From: Liolophura sinensis
Lineage: Eukaryota > Mollusca > Polyplacophora > Chitonida > Chitonidae
Direction of reading: 5' to 3'
Length of the DNA: 64,000 bases
NCBI RefSeq assembly: GCF_032854445.1
Contig: NC_088307.1
Span: 4,400,001 to 4,464,000 of the forward strand
Shown here: positions 12,816 to 25,905 of the stretch, piece after piece
Layout of the letters: each line of letters begins with the position of its first letter
How positions within the stretch are numbered: the first letter of the stretch is position 1
Position numbers and translations under genes: made by a program
Notes under the pieces: generated by a model
The model's input: the letters and a program-made list of their open reading frames with translations, nothing else
Told to the model about the DNA's origin: nothing
Databases searched by the model: none

Positions 12816-13444
12816 GTAGATGTCTCCATTATTTGTGGATGCATGTCTCTGTCTATTTGGATGTCTCCATTCATCTAGATGTTCTTTGTGTCTCCATTCA
12901 TGTGGAGTAATGGATATATGTGTTCTGGATGTCTCCATCATTTGTGGATGTCTCCATTATATGTGGATGTCTCCATTCATGTGGATGTCTCAATTCATGT
13001 GGAGTAATGGATATATGTGTTCTGGATGTCTCCATCATTTGTGGATGCCTCCATTATATGTGGATGTCTCCATTCATGCAGATGTCAGCATTTGTGTGGA
13101 TGTCTCCATTATATGTGGATGTCTCAATTCATGTGGAGTAAGGGCTATATGTTTTTTGGATGTCTCCATCATTTGTGGATGTCTCCATCATTTGTGGATG
13201 TCTCAATTCATGTGGAGTAAGGGCTATATGTTTTTTGTATGTCTCCGTTATATGTGGATGTCTCCGTTATATGTGGATGTCTCAATTCATGTGGAGTAAG
13301 GGCTATATGTTTTTTGGATGTCTCCATCATTTGTGGATGTCTCCGTTATATGTGGATGTCTCAATTCATGCAGATGTCAGCATTTGTGTGGATGTCTCCA
13401 TTCATGTGGCTCCATTCATTAGAATGTCTCCAATACTTGTTGAT
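12816..13444. repeat. Minisatellite, about 19-bp core with higher-order structure
   Basis: Direct copies of 'gatgtctccattatatgtg' and close variants (cattcatg, catcatttg, caattcatg). They are grouped into longer blocks by the insert 'gagtaagggctatatg' or 'gagtaatggatatatg', which recurs about five times. Open frames of up to 159 codons here are by-products of the repetition. Confidence 0.92.
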
Positions 13445-13461
13445 GATTTTACCATGATTGA

Positions 13462-13527
13462 TGCATGTGTCATCATGATGTAAAATGTGTCATCATGATG
13501 TCAGATGTGTCATCATGATGTCAGATG
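13462..13527. repeat. Short tandem repeat, 21-bp unit, three copies
   Basis: 'atgtgtcatcatgatgtcag' and variants in three direct copies, adjoining the larger array on its left. Confidence 0.8.
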
Positions 13528-14929
13528 GTAGGGCTTTATTGTAATCTGCCCTGTTTCTTTCATTTTTGTTTGATGGGTGAATTTCTCCATCAGATCAGCT
13601 CTTCATTATCGTTCATATTTGATGGCCTCAGTTCAGCTGACCCAGTAAATTTGTGTGTTATAGACCATAATTAGTAGGTGAACTACAACATTGCCAAGTA
13701 TACCTAGCCTTAGTGTTGATGATTTCCCCCAGTACAGGATACATCCGGTTCCCTCCACTCTTAGTCACCTGCATGACTATCAGTCACGTAGGTAAAATAT
13801 TCCAGAATATGACAAAAACAATTAATCAGTAAACAACATGTATCAGAGACAATTTATTGAAACTGTTTCCGGTAACCTAGGAAAACACAATGTAGAAACT
13901 GCCATTATACCTCTAGATGCGCCTTGTTCAAATTTGTTCAGCTATAAAGTTTCCTCACTGTCATGAAGATGACATTTATGTTGTCTAATATTCATTTACA
14001 GGTAGGTCTCGTTATCTGGACAGGTGTGACTGTCAACTGTGATTAATCCATGTGTGGGTGGGGGTGGGGCCTGTGGTTATATAGCTTAATAGTTGTGACC
14101 TGTATGAATGAATGGGTACGACAAAACTACATTTACCGTGCCACCTACACACATCTCAGCAGTGCAGTAGATAAATGACAGAGCTGTGACACATGGTCTT
14201 TACACAGAATTACTCCTAAGCTAATACAAACTAATTTAATTCAAAATTTATTTCAGTTTAACTTTCTTTTTATATTTTTCTTTAAATTAAATTATACCAT
14301 TTTGGACATGGTAATATCTAAGATCCACATGTACCAATAAACAAAATTTAGTTAGTTACTACATAATAAAAATGTACAAATAGATCATTTTCTGGTGTAA
14401 GGAGGAAAAAAAGACTGAAAATCTTAAATCCAGATCATACCTAATGTACATGTGTATACCCTTAGCTTATATACAAATTGTCATGGAGTTAGTTATGTCG
14501 TTTTGTGAAAAGGAGAATGGCCTGAAATTTCTCCTCAAAAAGTCCATTTTTAGAACCAAATAAATGCCATAAAATTGTATTTTTGCTGCTGAAATTTATA
14601 TTTTTCCAGAATGTCATCCTAGCTTGCACTCAAACCGCAACATACTCTCCTAAGATCAGTATTTATGTTCACTTTTGCGACCAGGTATTCTTTGACTATA
14701 TGCATGATACTGGAAATGAAAATAGACCTGTACAGTGTAGCAAACATGTGAAAATTGATATGATGTGAGTTATATAGTTATTAGTGTGACAGCAAAAACA
14801 CAGAGGTAAATAATTAACGACCTTTCAAGGGCTTGTCATTGACCGATGTGACAAGCTGCATTGTATGTTTTGAAATCACAGACTCTCATTGATTTGGAAT
14901 AAATTAACCCATATTTGTAGGTATCCTCT
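13528..14929. other. Intergenic, nothing recognised
   Basis: AT-rich, without supported genes or recognised repeats. Confidence 0.45.
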
Positions 14930-15603
14930 TTCTGATCGATGTGTTATCGGGTAAGAATTGGCAGAGAAGGCTCATGGGAAGGGATTTTAAGGAGAGTGGA
15001 TCGTGCTGATGTTGAGTACATTTCAATTGTTTGTTGACACAAAGCATTCCACATCGTACACGTTGTATTCCCGATGGAAGTCAGCGACGTAATACTTTCG
15101 TTAAAAACATCCGTGTTGGCACAGTGATGATGTGATGGCTTACAATCTGGGTTTTCCAGAAGGCCTTGCAGTTCTTTGCTTCTGTTTATTTTGTGTAGCG
15201 CCATGTGTAAAGTTCCTCATCGTTTTTTGGTTGTTTTTTTGTTTTTTTTTGTGGAATACTTGATGAAATTAAGGTAAACTTCCTACCACGCGAAATGTAA
15301 GTATAACTAAAAAGGAAATCGAGAAAACAAAAAAAATGTTCATATTACTTCAGGTAGAAATTAAATTTCGTGAAAACTTACAAATCACATACAGTTTAAA
15401 ATCATTATAATTAACACTGTAAATAGTATAAATAATATATGTAAATAACATCATCTATTCTTGTTAAATATAGTAAATTAAATTCGCTTGATTAGAAAAT
15501 TTGGATTTTTTGCCAAAAAGTACAGCAACTTGAAGTCGCAACAACCTTAACAAATCTTTAACAACAGGGCCTGGCACCTGACAGACCATTTGTACTGTCT
15601 ACA

Positions 15604-15653
<50 letters not shown>

Positions 15654-16218
15654 ATGATAAGTCTGCCAATGTTAAAATAATATAATGTTGATTATGACAA
15701 ATCGGGTAACCATGCACCCATGAGACAGATGAATCAGTTACAGTTAAATTAGCAGTTGTTTTGTTTTTTCTAACAACAGGCTGATAAATAATATTGATCT
15801 TTTATTATTGTATTTCGAAGCTTAAGTTTGCCATTTTTCGAGTGATACATTTTAGTATTAATTAATTAATTCTGATTATTTCAAACACCTTAATTATTTA
15901 ATAATGAGTTTTTAATGAATGATTAATTTATTGTCAGAAGGACTTCATAAAACATTAACTTCAGAAGTATCATTTTAAGGCCTTTTAATATAATGCATTA
16001 TCACATGTACCAAACTTTAGGTGAAATAACTGATAGCCAGGATTTTCCCAAGCATATTTCATTTCTGGTAGTGTATATGCATTTAGGCATGTATACATGT
16101 GTTTTTGCGTGCACATGTTGAGGTGTCTTTAGTTTAGTTTTTTTTTTTTAAATTTGATTGACTTCCCATGAGCCTTCATTGCCAATTCGTGCCCAATAAC
16201 ACATCGATCAGAAACATG
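14930..16218. mobile_element. Probable non-autonomous DNA transposon with about 53-bp inverted termini
   Basis: Bases at about 14933-14985 and 16165-16217 are inverted copies of each other. They differ at about five of 53 positions; one end begins 'tttctgatcgatgtgttatc' and the complement of the other 'tttctgatcgatgtgttatt'. The 1.2 kb between them is AT-rich, holds a long (TA)n run, and encodes no transposase. This suits a MITE or internally deleted DNA transposon. No target-site duplication was evident. An 86-codon frame at 14944-15204 (minus) starts with ATG but ends inside the terminal repeat and is not called a gene. Confidence 0.55.
15604..15652. repeat. (TA)n microsatellite
   Basis: An uninterrupted run of about 23 TA units inside the proposed inverted-repeat element. 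Confidence 0.95.
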
Positions 16219-19200
16219 CAGAAAAAAAAAGAGCTAGGTTAATTTATGCTATTAAAGCAAGTGGCGCCTGTGGTTTCAAAACAAAGCAGAATTAACACAG
16301 CTATATGTGACCACTTCCATCAATAACAGTTTTGAAAGCTCATTAATTCTTTACTTGCGTCACTTTCCTGTGATGGTTTTAATACATGCCGCAATACATT
16401 ATGTTATTGACATGATGCCTATTGCAGCAAACCGTACCATCATGCCCATATCCTTTTGTCCTATAGGCTACCCATTTGCAAAAAAGAAGAAAAAAAGGCT
16501 TTCACATCCAATATTTATTCACTAAAAATTCATTGATGACAACATTTGCTTATGTTTTCAGAATTTTACCGTTCCAGAAGTTTCTGGTAATTAAGTGTTT
16601 TCCATGGAAATTTGGGGTGGTGTGTTTGTGGAGGCTGGTAGGGGTGGAGTGGGTGTTTGTTGGAGTGTAGAGGGGGTGGGGGGTTGGTGGGGGCTCGAGT
16701 TGTGGGAAACGATTTTACCTTGTACGTGTATATATTAGCAGGAGAAATGGGGAATTAACTGGTGACCTAAAAATGCATTTCTTTTCTGAAATTAGTATAG
16801 AGATAAGAATTTAGGCATTTAGTTTATTTTTACCCAAATGTGGAAAGTTTATTTATCCTTACAGGCATAATTACTATTACAATCGATCAATCAATCAACA
16901 CTCAGCAGAATAAATGGCAAGACTACACATTTTTTCATCCCATAAAGTGGCGGGCTAATGTTAACCAGGGCTTTGATCTATTACAGCCTCAAAAAGTTTT
17001 TGTTGCGTATTGTTACAATGTATCAGTTTCTACTGTAACATGGTTCTGTTGTTATTCTGACAAACAGGAAACAGAAAATGGCGTCAAGGTCCTGCTGCAA
17101 GGTGTTTGACAGGTCCCCATTTGATCTGTATAACCCTCTTCAATATTAAACCATTTATGTTTTTCTTTCAGGCTTAATGAAAATTTTCGTTTCTGCAAGA
17201 AAGTCATAAAAATAGAGTTAACAGCAGTGCAGTGCTGTTGATTGTAATTTTGTGATTTTTCAATGTCTGGCAGTGTGGAAATTTGGCACAAATGTTGAAT
17301 ATTATCTGCAAAATGGTGGACACAGTATGCTAAATTTAATATTTAATTTCCATAGTACTGGTGCTATTTTTATCCTGAAACTGAATGCTGCTGAGTGTTT
17401 CAGGATAACGCTAAAGTATAAGGCAGTTGGCAAGATAGGTTTTTAATCTCATTGGATCTCATTCACAGTGATAAATTGTCTTTGAGTTGATGTATTGTGA
17501 TAATGAACATAACACAGGACGAGATATTACAAATAGAGGAATAGTGCAAAAGAAACAGCCTGATTCGGAGTCGGAGTCTGACTAGATCCGTGGAGCTGAC
17601 ACAGCTTGACAGTTAAACAGTACATTTGGCAGACGTATGAACCAAGCATATAGTCAGAGGTGAGAGATGAATGGACTTGGCAATGTTTGTACTCTTGCAG
17701 AGCAAACATGGGAAGCATCGGCATAATTCTTCACGGGAATCTGAACTATTGACTTCTCTCCATAGACGTTTTCTTCACTTGATACAGAGATATTTTGGGA
17801 CCAATCTGAGCTTTGATCGTCTGCTTGGTCGGGGACACACAATGCTCAACAGCCGTTTCTGCGAGCTAGAATAATAGACGACAGTGTGTGCGATATTAAC
17901 AGGAGCTAAATTTGCTCACAGAGCAGCTAGCCAAACACAAGATTGATGATCGCATACAGGCTGTAGACGGGACAGTATCTGGAATATATTCCATATTTCT
18001 GGGTTATCAGAAGAAGAAATGTGATCAGAATAGAGTATTGGGACCATCAGCACCTGTCTTTGATGGTCTGTTAACAAAATAGCTTGAGTATAAGGGTTAT
18101 CTCGAGGGAATGACCTTTGCTGTAGTTGTTGCAAACTCAGCTGACTATTGAGAGAGAGAGAGAGAACAGAGAGCATTGGACAGTGTTTCAGGCAGTAAGG
18201 ATTAAGGGTATAGTGGGCCTGGGGTGGAGGGTCTTGTATGTGTTTTGGCAACATTTTCCTTTTTATATTAAAGAAGTCCTTGGCAATTCTTGATTGTCAT
18301 TATGAAATTTCACAAATGCATGTTGATGTTCTTAATCAATAAACGTACAAAATTTATTTTTATGTTAATTGGTTAAATTTATCCTTGAAAAATATTATTT
18401 TTTACAGATGGAATTGAGTAAAAAAAAGAAGGTTTCATAGATAATAGATGCTAAAATTTCATCTTCATCATGTGATTGTCCAAACACAAAACATCAATAC
18501 ATTAACCTTTTGTTTATCCCTTCACTGTAATTTTTATGGTGTGGTGTTCACATGGGAGATGAACTAGTGCATGGAGTCATAAGTGGGAACTATAGTACAC
18601 CTGCTGGTAACCATGGCAACCCTGATGGGGACGGGGATAGAAGCAGTGGCAGAGAGCATGAGCCAGGTGGCTAGTAGAAGTGTGTAATCACAGAAGTCTT
18701 CAGTTTCTCCTCACACCACTATATATCCTCGTTTGTTTGAAAAGATGCTGGCAGTAGCTGACGGCAAAGAGAGCATTGACGTCTACAGCGAGAGTTTGGA
18801 GTGAGCAAGTACAGGTGGATGGCCCAACACGTCATAGGGACAGCTGTCGTCTGATTGGTCCGCGGGTCCCGCAGCCGGATAAATAAAACAACAGAGAACA
18901 TGAGGTGCCAAACCAAAAATACTACAAACCTTGCCTGGAACTGTGAGGAATCATTGCATGGCAAATCGTATAGCTGGTAGACAGTGCGTAAACGCCATCG
19001 GCCAAGGCAGTAGTACATTAATGGCCCTCAGGGTTTACGTGTTAACGTGTTAGGTTAGAAGAGTGTCAGTTTCTTGGAAGGAAACAGTTGTACAAGTCAG
19101 CTATAACAACCGACCAGAAAGAAGAAATACTGAAGAAAAAAATATCAACATTTTTAACAGAAATTGTTTTCTGTCATAAGCAAACTGAAGAAATGAGGCT

Positions 19201-19248
19201 AAACCTAGAACATAGGTTGTAGATAGTTATCACAGCTGCATTTTTAAT
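16219..19248. other. Intergenic, nothing firm
   Basis: About 3 kb. It includes a G-rich plus-strand stretch at 16613-16700 with many GGGG/GGTGGG runs. From about 18550 GC content rises. A short ATG frame at 18612 (24 codons) lies in good start context after 'ggtaacc', but nothing supports its use. Frames at 17671-17874 and 18719-19018 have no recognisable product. Confidence 0.4.
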
Positions 19249-19249
19249 T

Positions 19250-19760
19250 TGGTCGGACTCACGGTGAGTAAAATTACCCTAGTTCCAGGCCCACATCTCG
19301 TGGGGTATAGGAACCACATCAAGGCCACTAACACAAGGGTCTTGTGCCAACTGGAGTCCCGTGGAAAGCGGCTGGCTGTCAATCTCAAGGGGTCCGAAAA
19401 CCTAACCACTGATCAATACAGCTTAGCCGCTTGAACTTTGTTGCTATTATTACCCCTAGGGGACTGGTGATTGTCTTCGCTCGCTATCCTCATTGGACAG
19501 GTTCACTCAATTCCACGTCTAGTTCTTCAAGGACATTCCGCTTTAGCGTGGACACGAAGATCTCACCGGCTGCAAGACAGTCGGGCATCGAGACATTAGG
19601 CAAATCTCGTGATCCAGGGGCGCTACAGTACACGTGGTTCTGAGGCCACATACTGGTACCAGCAAGCTGCTTCTGCGACGAATATCAACCGGGGCGCGTG
19701 CAAGCTCAGCAGGATTCTCAGCAAAGTGCAGATTGCATTTTAATCCAGAACATATCACAA
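19250..19760 (+). promoter_or_regulatory. CpG-rich tract, possible promoter or 5' UTR of the RGS gene
   Basis: This half kilobase is clearly richer in GC and CpG than its surroundings, with groups such as 'ccggggcgcgtg' near 19690. It ends at an ATG followed by a strong donor (19760-19771). It lies about 5.4 kb upstream of the first certain RGS coding exon on the same strand. The role is inferred from composition and position only; open frames inside it resemble nothing known. Confidence 0.3.
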
Positions 19761-19765
19761 TGAAA
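19760..19765 (+). CDS. Candidate first coding exon of the RGS gene (Met-Lys)
   Basis: The sequence 'cacaATGAAAgtaagt' gives a start codon, one lysine codon and a perfect splice donor in phase 0. The first certain RGS exon at 25201 also opens in phase 0 with no in-frame ATG for many codons, so an upstream exon ending in phase 0 is required. Such small donor-adjacent ATGs arise by chance, so this is one candidate among others in the upstream region. The implied intron would be 19766-25200. Confidence 0.3.
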
Positions 19766-20494
19766 GTAAGTAGATCTTAATTCTGAAGATTCGGCTCTCG
19801 AAACCTGAAACTGGCAAGTCCATGTCATTTTTATGTAAATCATGTAAATTTTAATTCTGCCCCATAATGAACAAGGAAGTACTGTACTTTTAGCCAAGCT
19901 GTGTAGGTTAATGCATTAGCTTGTAATGCTTCTCTTTGTGCTATTTCAGGATGTACCAATATGCCTGCCTTAATTATCTGGAATTTTTAAAGGGTATTTA
20001 AGACAAATTATTGATATATTGTTTGACTATATACTGTCTCCTATCAGACCAGAAATGTTTATCTGGAATGTAATTTGTTGTCCAATTGCTACATAATATA
20101 TAACCTAAAATTTTGTAACAAGACTATATTTTAATGGTTTACCCGATTCTAAGATGCATGCACAATTTATCTCAGAAATATGTTTTGATCAAGGTTTGCT
20201 AGAATGTATGTATGATGATATCCTTTTGGGGAAAGCAGTTTCAGGCCAATTTTCGAGGTAATATACATGTACCTAGTATGTACACTAGTACGCACAGTAT
20301 ATATCCTCGTTAGTTTCAATGAAATGCTAAATTATAGGCCATGTGTTTAATTATGCTTATGTTAGATCTTAGTATTAATGTACTATAAGATATCCGATGT
20401 GAGATGCTGTCTAATAGGTGCACGGAATGTAGAGACAGGTGCTATCCAGCTATTGTATTGTATTTTAAGTAGGTAATTTTACTGTTGTACAGCT

Positions 20495-20705
20495 AGGGCC
20501 TCTGTGGCCAGGTAGTTAGTGTGCTAGCACAGCACAGTCATGCAGAAGCCAAGCTCTCACCAATGCAATTTGCTGTGAGTTCAAGTCCAGTCCGGTCTTC
20601 TGTGGGAAGGTGTGCCAGTCCTCCCTGCCTCCCCCCCCCCCCCCCCAGGTTCTGCCCAGTCTCCTGCCACCATAATTCTGACCCCACTTGTATAAGAGAA
20701 CATTT
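20495..20705 (+). mobile_element. SINE family 1, diverged full-length copy
   Basis: The tRNA-like head has box A ('tggccaggtagttagtg') and box B ('gtgagttcaagtcc'). The body is recognisable ('gtgggaaggt', 'gttctgccc', 'caccataattctg'). It contains a run of about 17 C at 20631-20648. The tail after 'gtataagagaa' is degraded. Confidence 0.82.
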
Positions 20706-23700
20706 GTGACTTTGAGGTTAAAGGAAAATAATAAATGTTCTACAGCGAAAATGGTTAGTGTTGAGGTAATGTCATTTCTATGAGTCCTTGATCCTTGATA
20801 GAAAATGTCGTAAAAGGCCTCACAAGCTTGATTTCCACCATTTGCCAGGATCTTTGTCAGTTTCTAGGTGTAGTTAGACATCATACTGTAAGCTTAAATT
20901 TCCCGGCTGTCTGAACAACCCATCTCTTCATGACTATAAGACTCTAATTATTGTGATTTATGAGGTCAGACTTTGGCTAAGGGAGGTAATGAGGCTGAAT
21001 TATCAGACAGACAGTCGGGGATAATTTTTAAAACTGTTGTGAGTCCATATATCTCTCGATCTCCACACACCACATCTGTCTCTCACCCTTACTCCCCCTG
21101 CTCCCCGCCACCCCAGTGGAGAAGATGTCTGCCATCTGTGGTTGATGATGGCAAATTTGCCCTTTCTCAGCTTCACAGGTCAGATAAATCCAGCGATTTT
21201 GAACACTTTGAAGTGGTGTGGTCTTCCCGTAAAACTGTCCTCGGGGAACACCTTGATTGCTGAGAGATGAATAAATCGCCAGGTCTTTCAAGTTAGCGCC
21301 TTGAGAGCACCTCTTAAAATCCTTGCCAAAGCCTAAAATCATTATCAGGTTAACAGGTCAATCTGGACTGATGTTCCACTGGAGTAATTGAGGGTATATC
21401 ATGCTGTGAGAGCCAGAGTTCCGACAGAAGCAGATAACATTTTCTCCTGTGTATATCAGTCCATTTTGTTCGTCAAGAGAGAGGGAGGCCAGTGTGGATA
21501 TATATACTCTCATAATTTTGTCCGAGTTAACTTGAAATTTGGGGTTATATTGGCGTTGGTGTTGGAATAAAACGTTGAATTTGTTGTTATTATTGATGGT
21601 GGATACTGAAATAGTGAATTTGCATATTGGTTAATGAAAACATAATTTAATTGAGATGCGATAGCGACATATGAAAACATACATCTATATATACATTTAC
21701 GTGATGTTTAAATAGAAACTGGTATGATCTTGTCATTTGTGTGCTTCATGCATGTGTTTCTCATCACAGGTGATAAAGTACACTGTCTAATCAAACTTCA
21801 TTTGAGGTTATTTAGTATGTGGTATTTATTGTGATTTTTTCTTGAAACAATGGAAAAGGAGCCTATATAACATTTTGTACCAAATGCCCCAGCTGATGAA
21901 ATGCAGTATTGGCATGCTTAGATGTGAGTAACTTTGATCCATGTCAAGAGTTGACTGACTTATTAAAATATTTATACATGAAGTCAGATTGTACAATATA
22001 TTTTGGGGCATTTTAAGCTTCATTTCCCAAATAAGTTTACATAATGCAAAAGAGTTTCTGTGATTTCGTTAAGAAGTGCATGTATCAGGCATTAATGGAA
22101 GAAAATCTTTCTGGTTAAAAAATCTGATTATTATGTTGGCATATACATGTATGTTATATCATAAATATCCAAATTTGCATATGAACTTTTCATATTTGTG
22201 AATTTAAAATAGGTGAAAGAATTAGAGAACCTAATCATTTGGAAAGGTTGACCTGATTATGACGGCCTGTAAATAATATCAGGGAGCACTGATGACTTTG
22301 ATTCTCACAGACCATTGACCCTGCCTTAAGGTGACTGGAAAAGTGCCGGGGGAGGGGGGGATTGGAAGAATATCTATAGAAACTTGGAAATAATTAAGTT
22401 CCAGCTGCGCACTCATTTGGTGCAAGACTGGGAGAAGCCAGTGGTGGGGGGGGGGGGGGGGAGGGGGGATGAGAGTGAAGCGTCTTAATTCTGTGGCATG
22501 TGGTATTAATGCCCAAGCTATACTGGGACTCATCTTTATAATATACCGGCCATTTAAGTGCAGCTATATTTAAATGAAAAACTTGATAAGTCATTGGCCA
22601 CTGGGGCCATTGTGGTAAAATTACTACATGGCTGTGCTAAAATTTCCCAATTTAGGAGGCAGTTTAAAAGAGAAGAGCAGGCAGACTGTCAGAAAACAGT
22701 TTGTGGTGAATTTGAATAAGTCGGGTTTGAAAATGTGGAAGGCCTCTTTTATGTAGAATGATTTTTGGATGAGTATGTATTCTTATATGTCAAAACAAAG
22801 AAGTTGAGGTGTTATAATTTTATGTAGATAAAATCAAAAATCTTCATTGAGTAAAAAACATGGGGAAATCAGGAAATGTATGAATATTATTAAAGATGGG
22901 GAAAACTTAAAAGTGACATAAAGTTCAGGTGAAAGTGTGCGAAAAGTTTGTCGTAAATATGGTCTGCAGTATTTTTTTTTTATATTTTTCTTCAAAGAAA
23001 AAGGCCATTTGTTGTGTGGTGGGTATTTGGTACCTTTTGGTATATATTGTCTCCAAGTAATAATGTTATAAATAGGGGCCTAACACATGTTTAATAAATA
23101 TATTTGCATGTTTTAGTTGACAAATGCGATGAACCTTGATTTTGATCCTTTTTATATTTTTAATATATTTATAAATATTATCATAATTCAGATTAGATGC
23201 ATATGTTTGCATATAAACAACAAGTTTACATTCAAATAAGTTTATTAGAATAGCATCACATCCCTATGCAGAGCATTATTATGCAGCGACAATAAGTATC
23301 AAAAGGTGCTCCCAAATACCTACTATACAAAAATCGTTTCATAAACCTTTTTCTCCTGAGAAAACAAACTAAAAAAATATTGAAGACCATATCTGTAAAA
23401 ACACTTTTGATGCTCCTTCATCTGATTTTGGCATCATTTTTATGCTTTCCTTTAACAGATTAAATCATAAACATTACGTCGAATCTTGGAAATATCGGTG
23501 AGAATCATATTTTTATTTCATGTTAAGGATGACTTAGGGATGATCGAATGATCGAAATATGACACAATATACGTGTACAGTACCGGTACAGTGTTATCAG
23601 GAAAAACATGTTTAAGCCAACAACAAGAAGGAAGTAACGCAGTCAGCTCCACTGTTTACACCTTTTTCTTGACCCATGACGCAGGCTCCGAGCAGTTTGT

Positions 23701-24799
23701 TTGGAGGACAGATTACAGCCGATAAGAACGATGTTTAAGTGATGCTGATGTTTAAGTGATACTGCGTACTGTGAGACCTGTGTCACAGACAGCTGATGTT
23801 GTGTAGCCTCGGTGATCGGCTTAGCATTTAGGACATTGACATAGATCCAGCAATGCTGTAAATGTGTGGATACTGGATTCATCAAAACATGGCCTCGTTA
23901 AAATACGAGTAGAGTTGCTGAGAGGGATTATCCAGTTAAGTCTTATCGACCAATAAAACTTCTGTGACGAAGACTCTGGAATGTTTCCCAGAGCGCAGAA
24001 GCATAAATCAGATCGACCAATCAAATTCCTGCTGGCAATTTGAGCACAAACCCAAATCAGATAGTTCTGTGGAGCGGACATAATAGTAGTCAACAACAAG
24101 TCAATGAACTCTCTAACATCGCAGTTAGAGACCTATTTTCTGGACACAGCACATATTCTAGTGCTTCTAAACTCAGAGTGGTTGCAGCTACATTTTTAAA
24201 AAAAATACTAGGGGACAACAATGGTGAAATTCTGATATGTTCTAAAGAGAAAGAGAGATAATTGAGTGATGGACATTTTTTGTACAACAGGTTATGGAAC
24301 AGTGGACAGTTGTAATAGAAACATTTGTATTAAACAGAATTATTGAATTCTTTTTACAAGAAAACAAGAGAATTCTCTGGGCAACGGTGTTATTTTGAAA
24401 ATTTGAATGTAGTGTAGTTTACCTTCGAGTTGTCTTCCATGTTGATTCCTGTCTTAGCCAATGTTAATATGGATCCAACATGGCCGCTAGGCTGTTAAAA
24501 TGTTCTGGCTACTTTGACATGGTGTGAGTTCTGATTTACCTGAATACTGAGAAATTCAGACATACTATGATACATGTAGTCTAGTCCAGGTGTCGTAGGG
24601 GTAATGGTGCCAACCTGGTGCTGTTCTCAATCTTCATGCTTTATTCTGTATTTGAACAATCTTTTCATCTTTATGATGTTTACACCTCTTGTGTGCATCA
24701 AGGAAAGTGTTGTAATTATTTACTGGTAAATGCAGCTCTGATGAAGTTCTGCTGTACCTTGATGACCAATATACCATTTCCGGTACGGCGTAATATTAC
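20706..24799. other. AT-rich sequence, probable RGS intron or intergenic
   Basis: About 4.1 kb with no exon I can defend. It holds G-runs at 22343-22361 and 22443-22468, and an imperfect 18-bp duplication near 23728-23762. Several frames of 60-104 codons occur but none shows a domain or a convincing pair of splice sites. If the Met-Lys exon is right, this is all intron 1. Confidence 0.4.
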
Positions 24800-24875
24800 T
24801 AAACATATTCTTCGTGTAAGTGAAAATATTCTTAAGTATGGCGTAAAACACCAAACTCAAAAAATAAATATATTT
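24800..24875 (+). mobile_element. SINE family 1, 3' fragment
   Basis: Matches the family tail: 'gtgtaagtgaaaatattctt', then 'agtatggcgtaaaacacca' and an A-rich end. Only the 3' end is present. Confidence 0.7.
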
Positions 24876-25059
24876 ATAACTGTGTGACTTAACTGGCTCA
24901 CTCAGGAAGAGCATTGTTTTTATCACAGCTGATTTGTCCTGAATTAACCAATGAGATTGCAGGTTAAAATTCGGCCCTCACACCTTATGGATAGCTGCTT
25001 TAAGTCATGAGATTTGTGAGGTATTTGGTGGAGGGTAGTGGCTTTCTACCAGAGCACAG

Positions 25060-25155
25060 TTTCCTCAGTCCACCATCCATGCCATCTTGATGGCCAACTT
25101 GTATCAGTCAAGAATTCTGAGTTATGTGTCAGTTAAATAAATAAATATATAAAGC
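25060..25155 (+). mobile_element. Degraded SINE 3' end next to the RGS exon acceptor
   Basis: 'gtttcctcagtccaccatcc', 'gtcaagaattctgag' and '(aaat)n' follow the order of the SINE family 1 3' half but are much diverged. The tail ends about 45 bases before the acceptor at 25199-25200. Assignment rests on block order and the tail. Confidence 0.45.
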
Positions 25156-25200
25156 TGTTTAAATTTTTTTTAATAGATTTTTTTTCTGTTTTGAACACAG

Positions 25201-25905
25201 GGTGTTCACCTTGACGAACCTTCGACCCCTCAACCTTGGGAAGAAGACCTTGACCTCTTTATTCGCCAGTTGACAGACCCTAAATCCTTCCAGAATGTCA
25301 AACTACCTCATCTCTCTATGCACCATCAGAGGATGCGACCTGTCCAGGTGGCCACGTCGTCAAGTACAACGCTGCCTTCCAGCCAATCAGAACAGGCTTT
25401 GTCATCGAGAGTGACCGAGAAAAGATTGTCATCTGACATGGACAAAAAATGCTCACTACTCCATAGTGCTTCAACGTCGTCAAACTGCGAGTGCCCTCAG
25501 TCTAAAGGTTCCTGGCAGTGCGCCAAATCACTGCACCACACCTACACCTCTGATGGCAGAGGTGTGCTCCAAAGGGACGACGCAGTAGAAGTGTCCTGCA
25601 GTTCATGTTACGAGGAAGACTTAGGTATTGACAATGATAGTCCACCCATCTCACCAAAGGATAAGGTCAGAGTGACCTTCACGTGTGATTCAAGCCCAGA
25701 AATTTCAGACGAAGATAATCACGCTCACACACACACCACCGAAAACAAGAACAGTTCTCGCAAAGCCAAAGAGTCCAAAAAGAGCAGATTCAGGAAAATG
25801 ATCACACGTCCGCTAAGACGGAGTTGTAGCGCGGGAAATCCCAAAGACGTGCCAGCCTACGCACTTTTCCTTCAGTTTAATCCAGGCAGTCTTCCAGAAA
25901 AATCG
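25201..25905 (+). CDS. RGS gene, first certain coding exon
   Basis: A 705-base exon, phase 0 at both ends. The acceptor is 'ttttgaacacag' and the donor 'aatcg/gtaag'. It encodes an acidic opening (DEPSTPQPWEEDLDLF), then a Ser-rich, largely disordered stretch, a His/Thr-rich run and a basic segment with RRSCSAG, a plausible kinase site. No known fold is visible. An unspliced read-through would end 42 bases past the donor. Confidence 0.88.

Noticed and set aside
12820-13483. Cysteine-rich open frames
   Set aside because: By-products of the 19-bp minisatellite, present in all three plus frames.
14944-15204. 86-codon ATG frame with four cysteines
   Set aside because: Its end lies in the terminal inverted repeat of a probable transposon, and the matching end of the other terminus keeps the same stop by sequence identity, not by selection on a protein.
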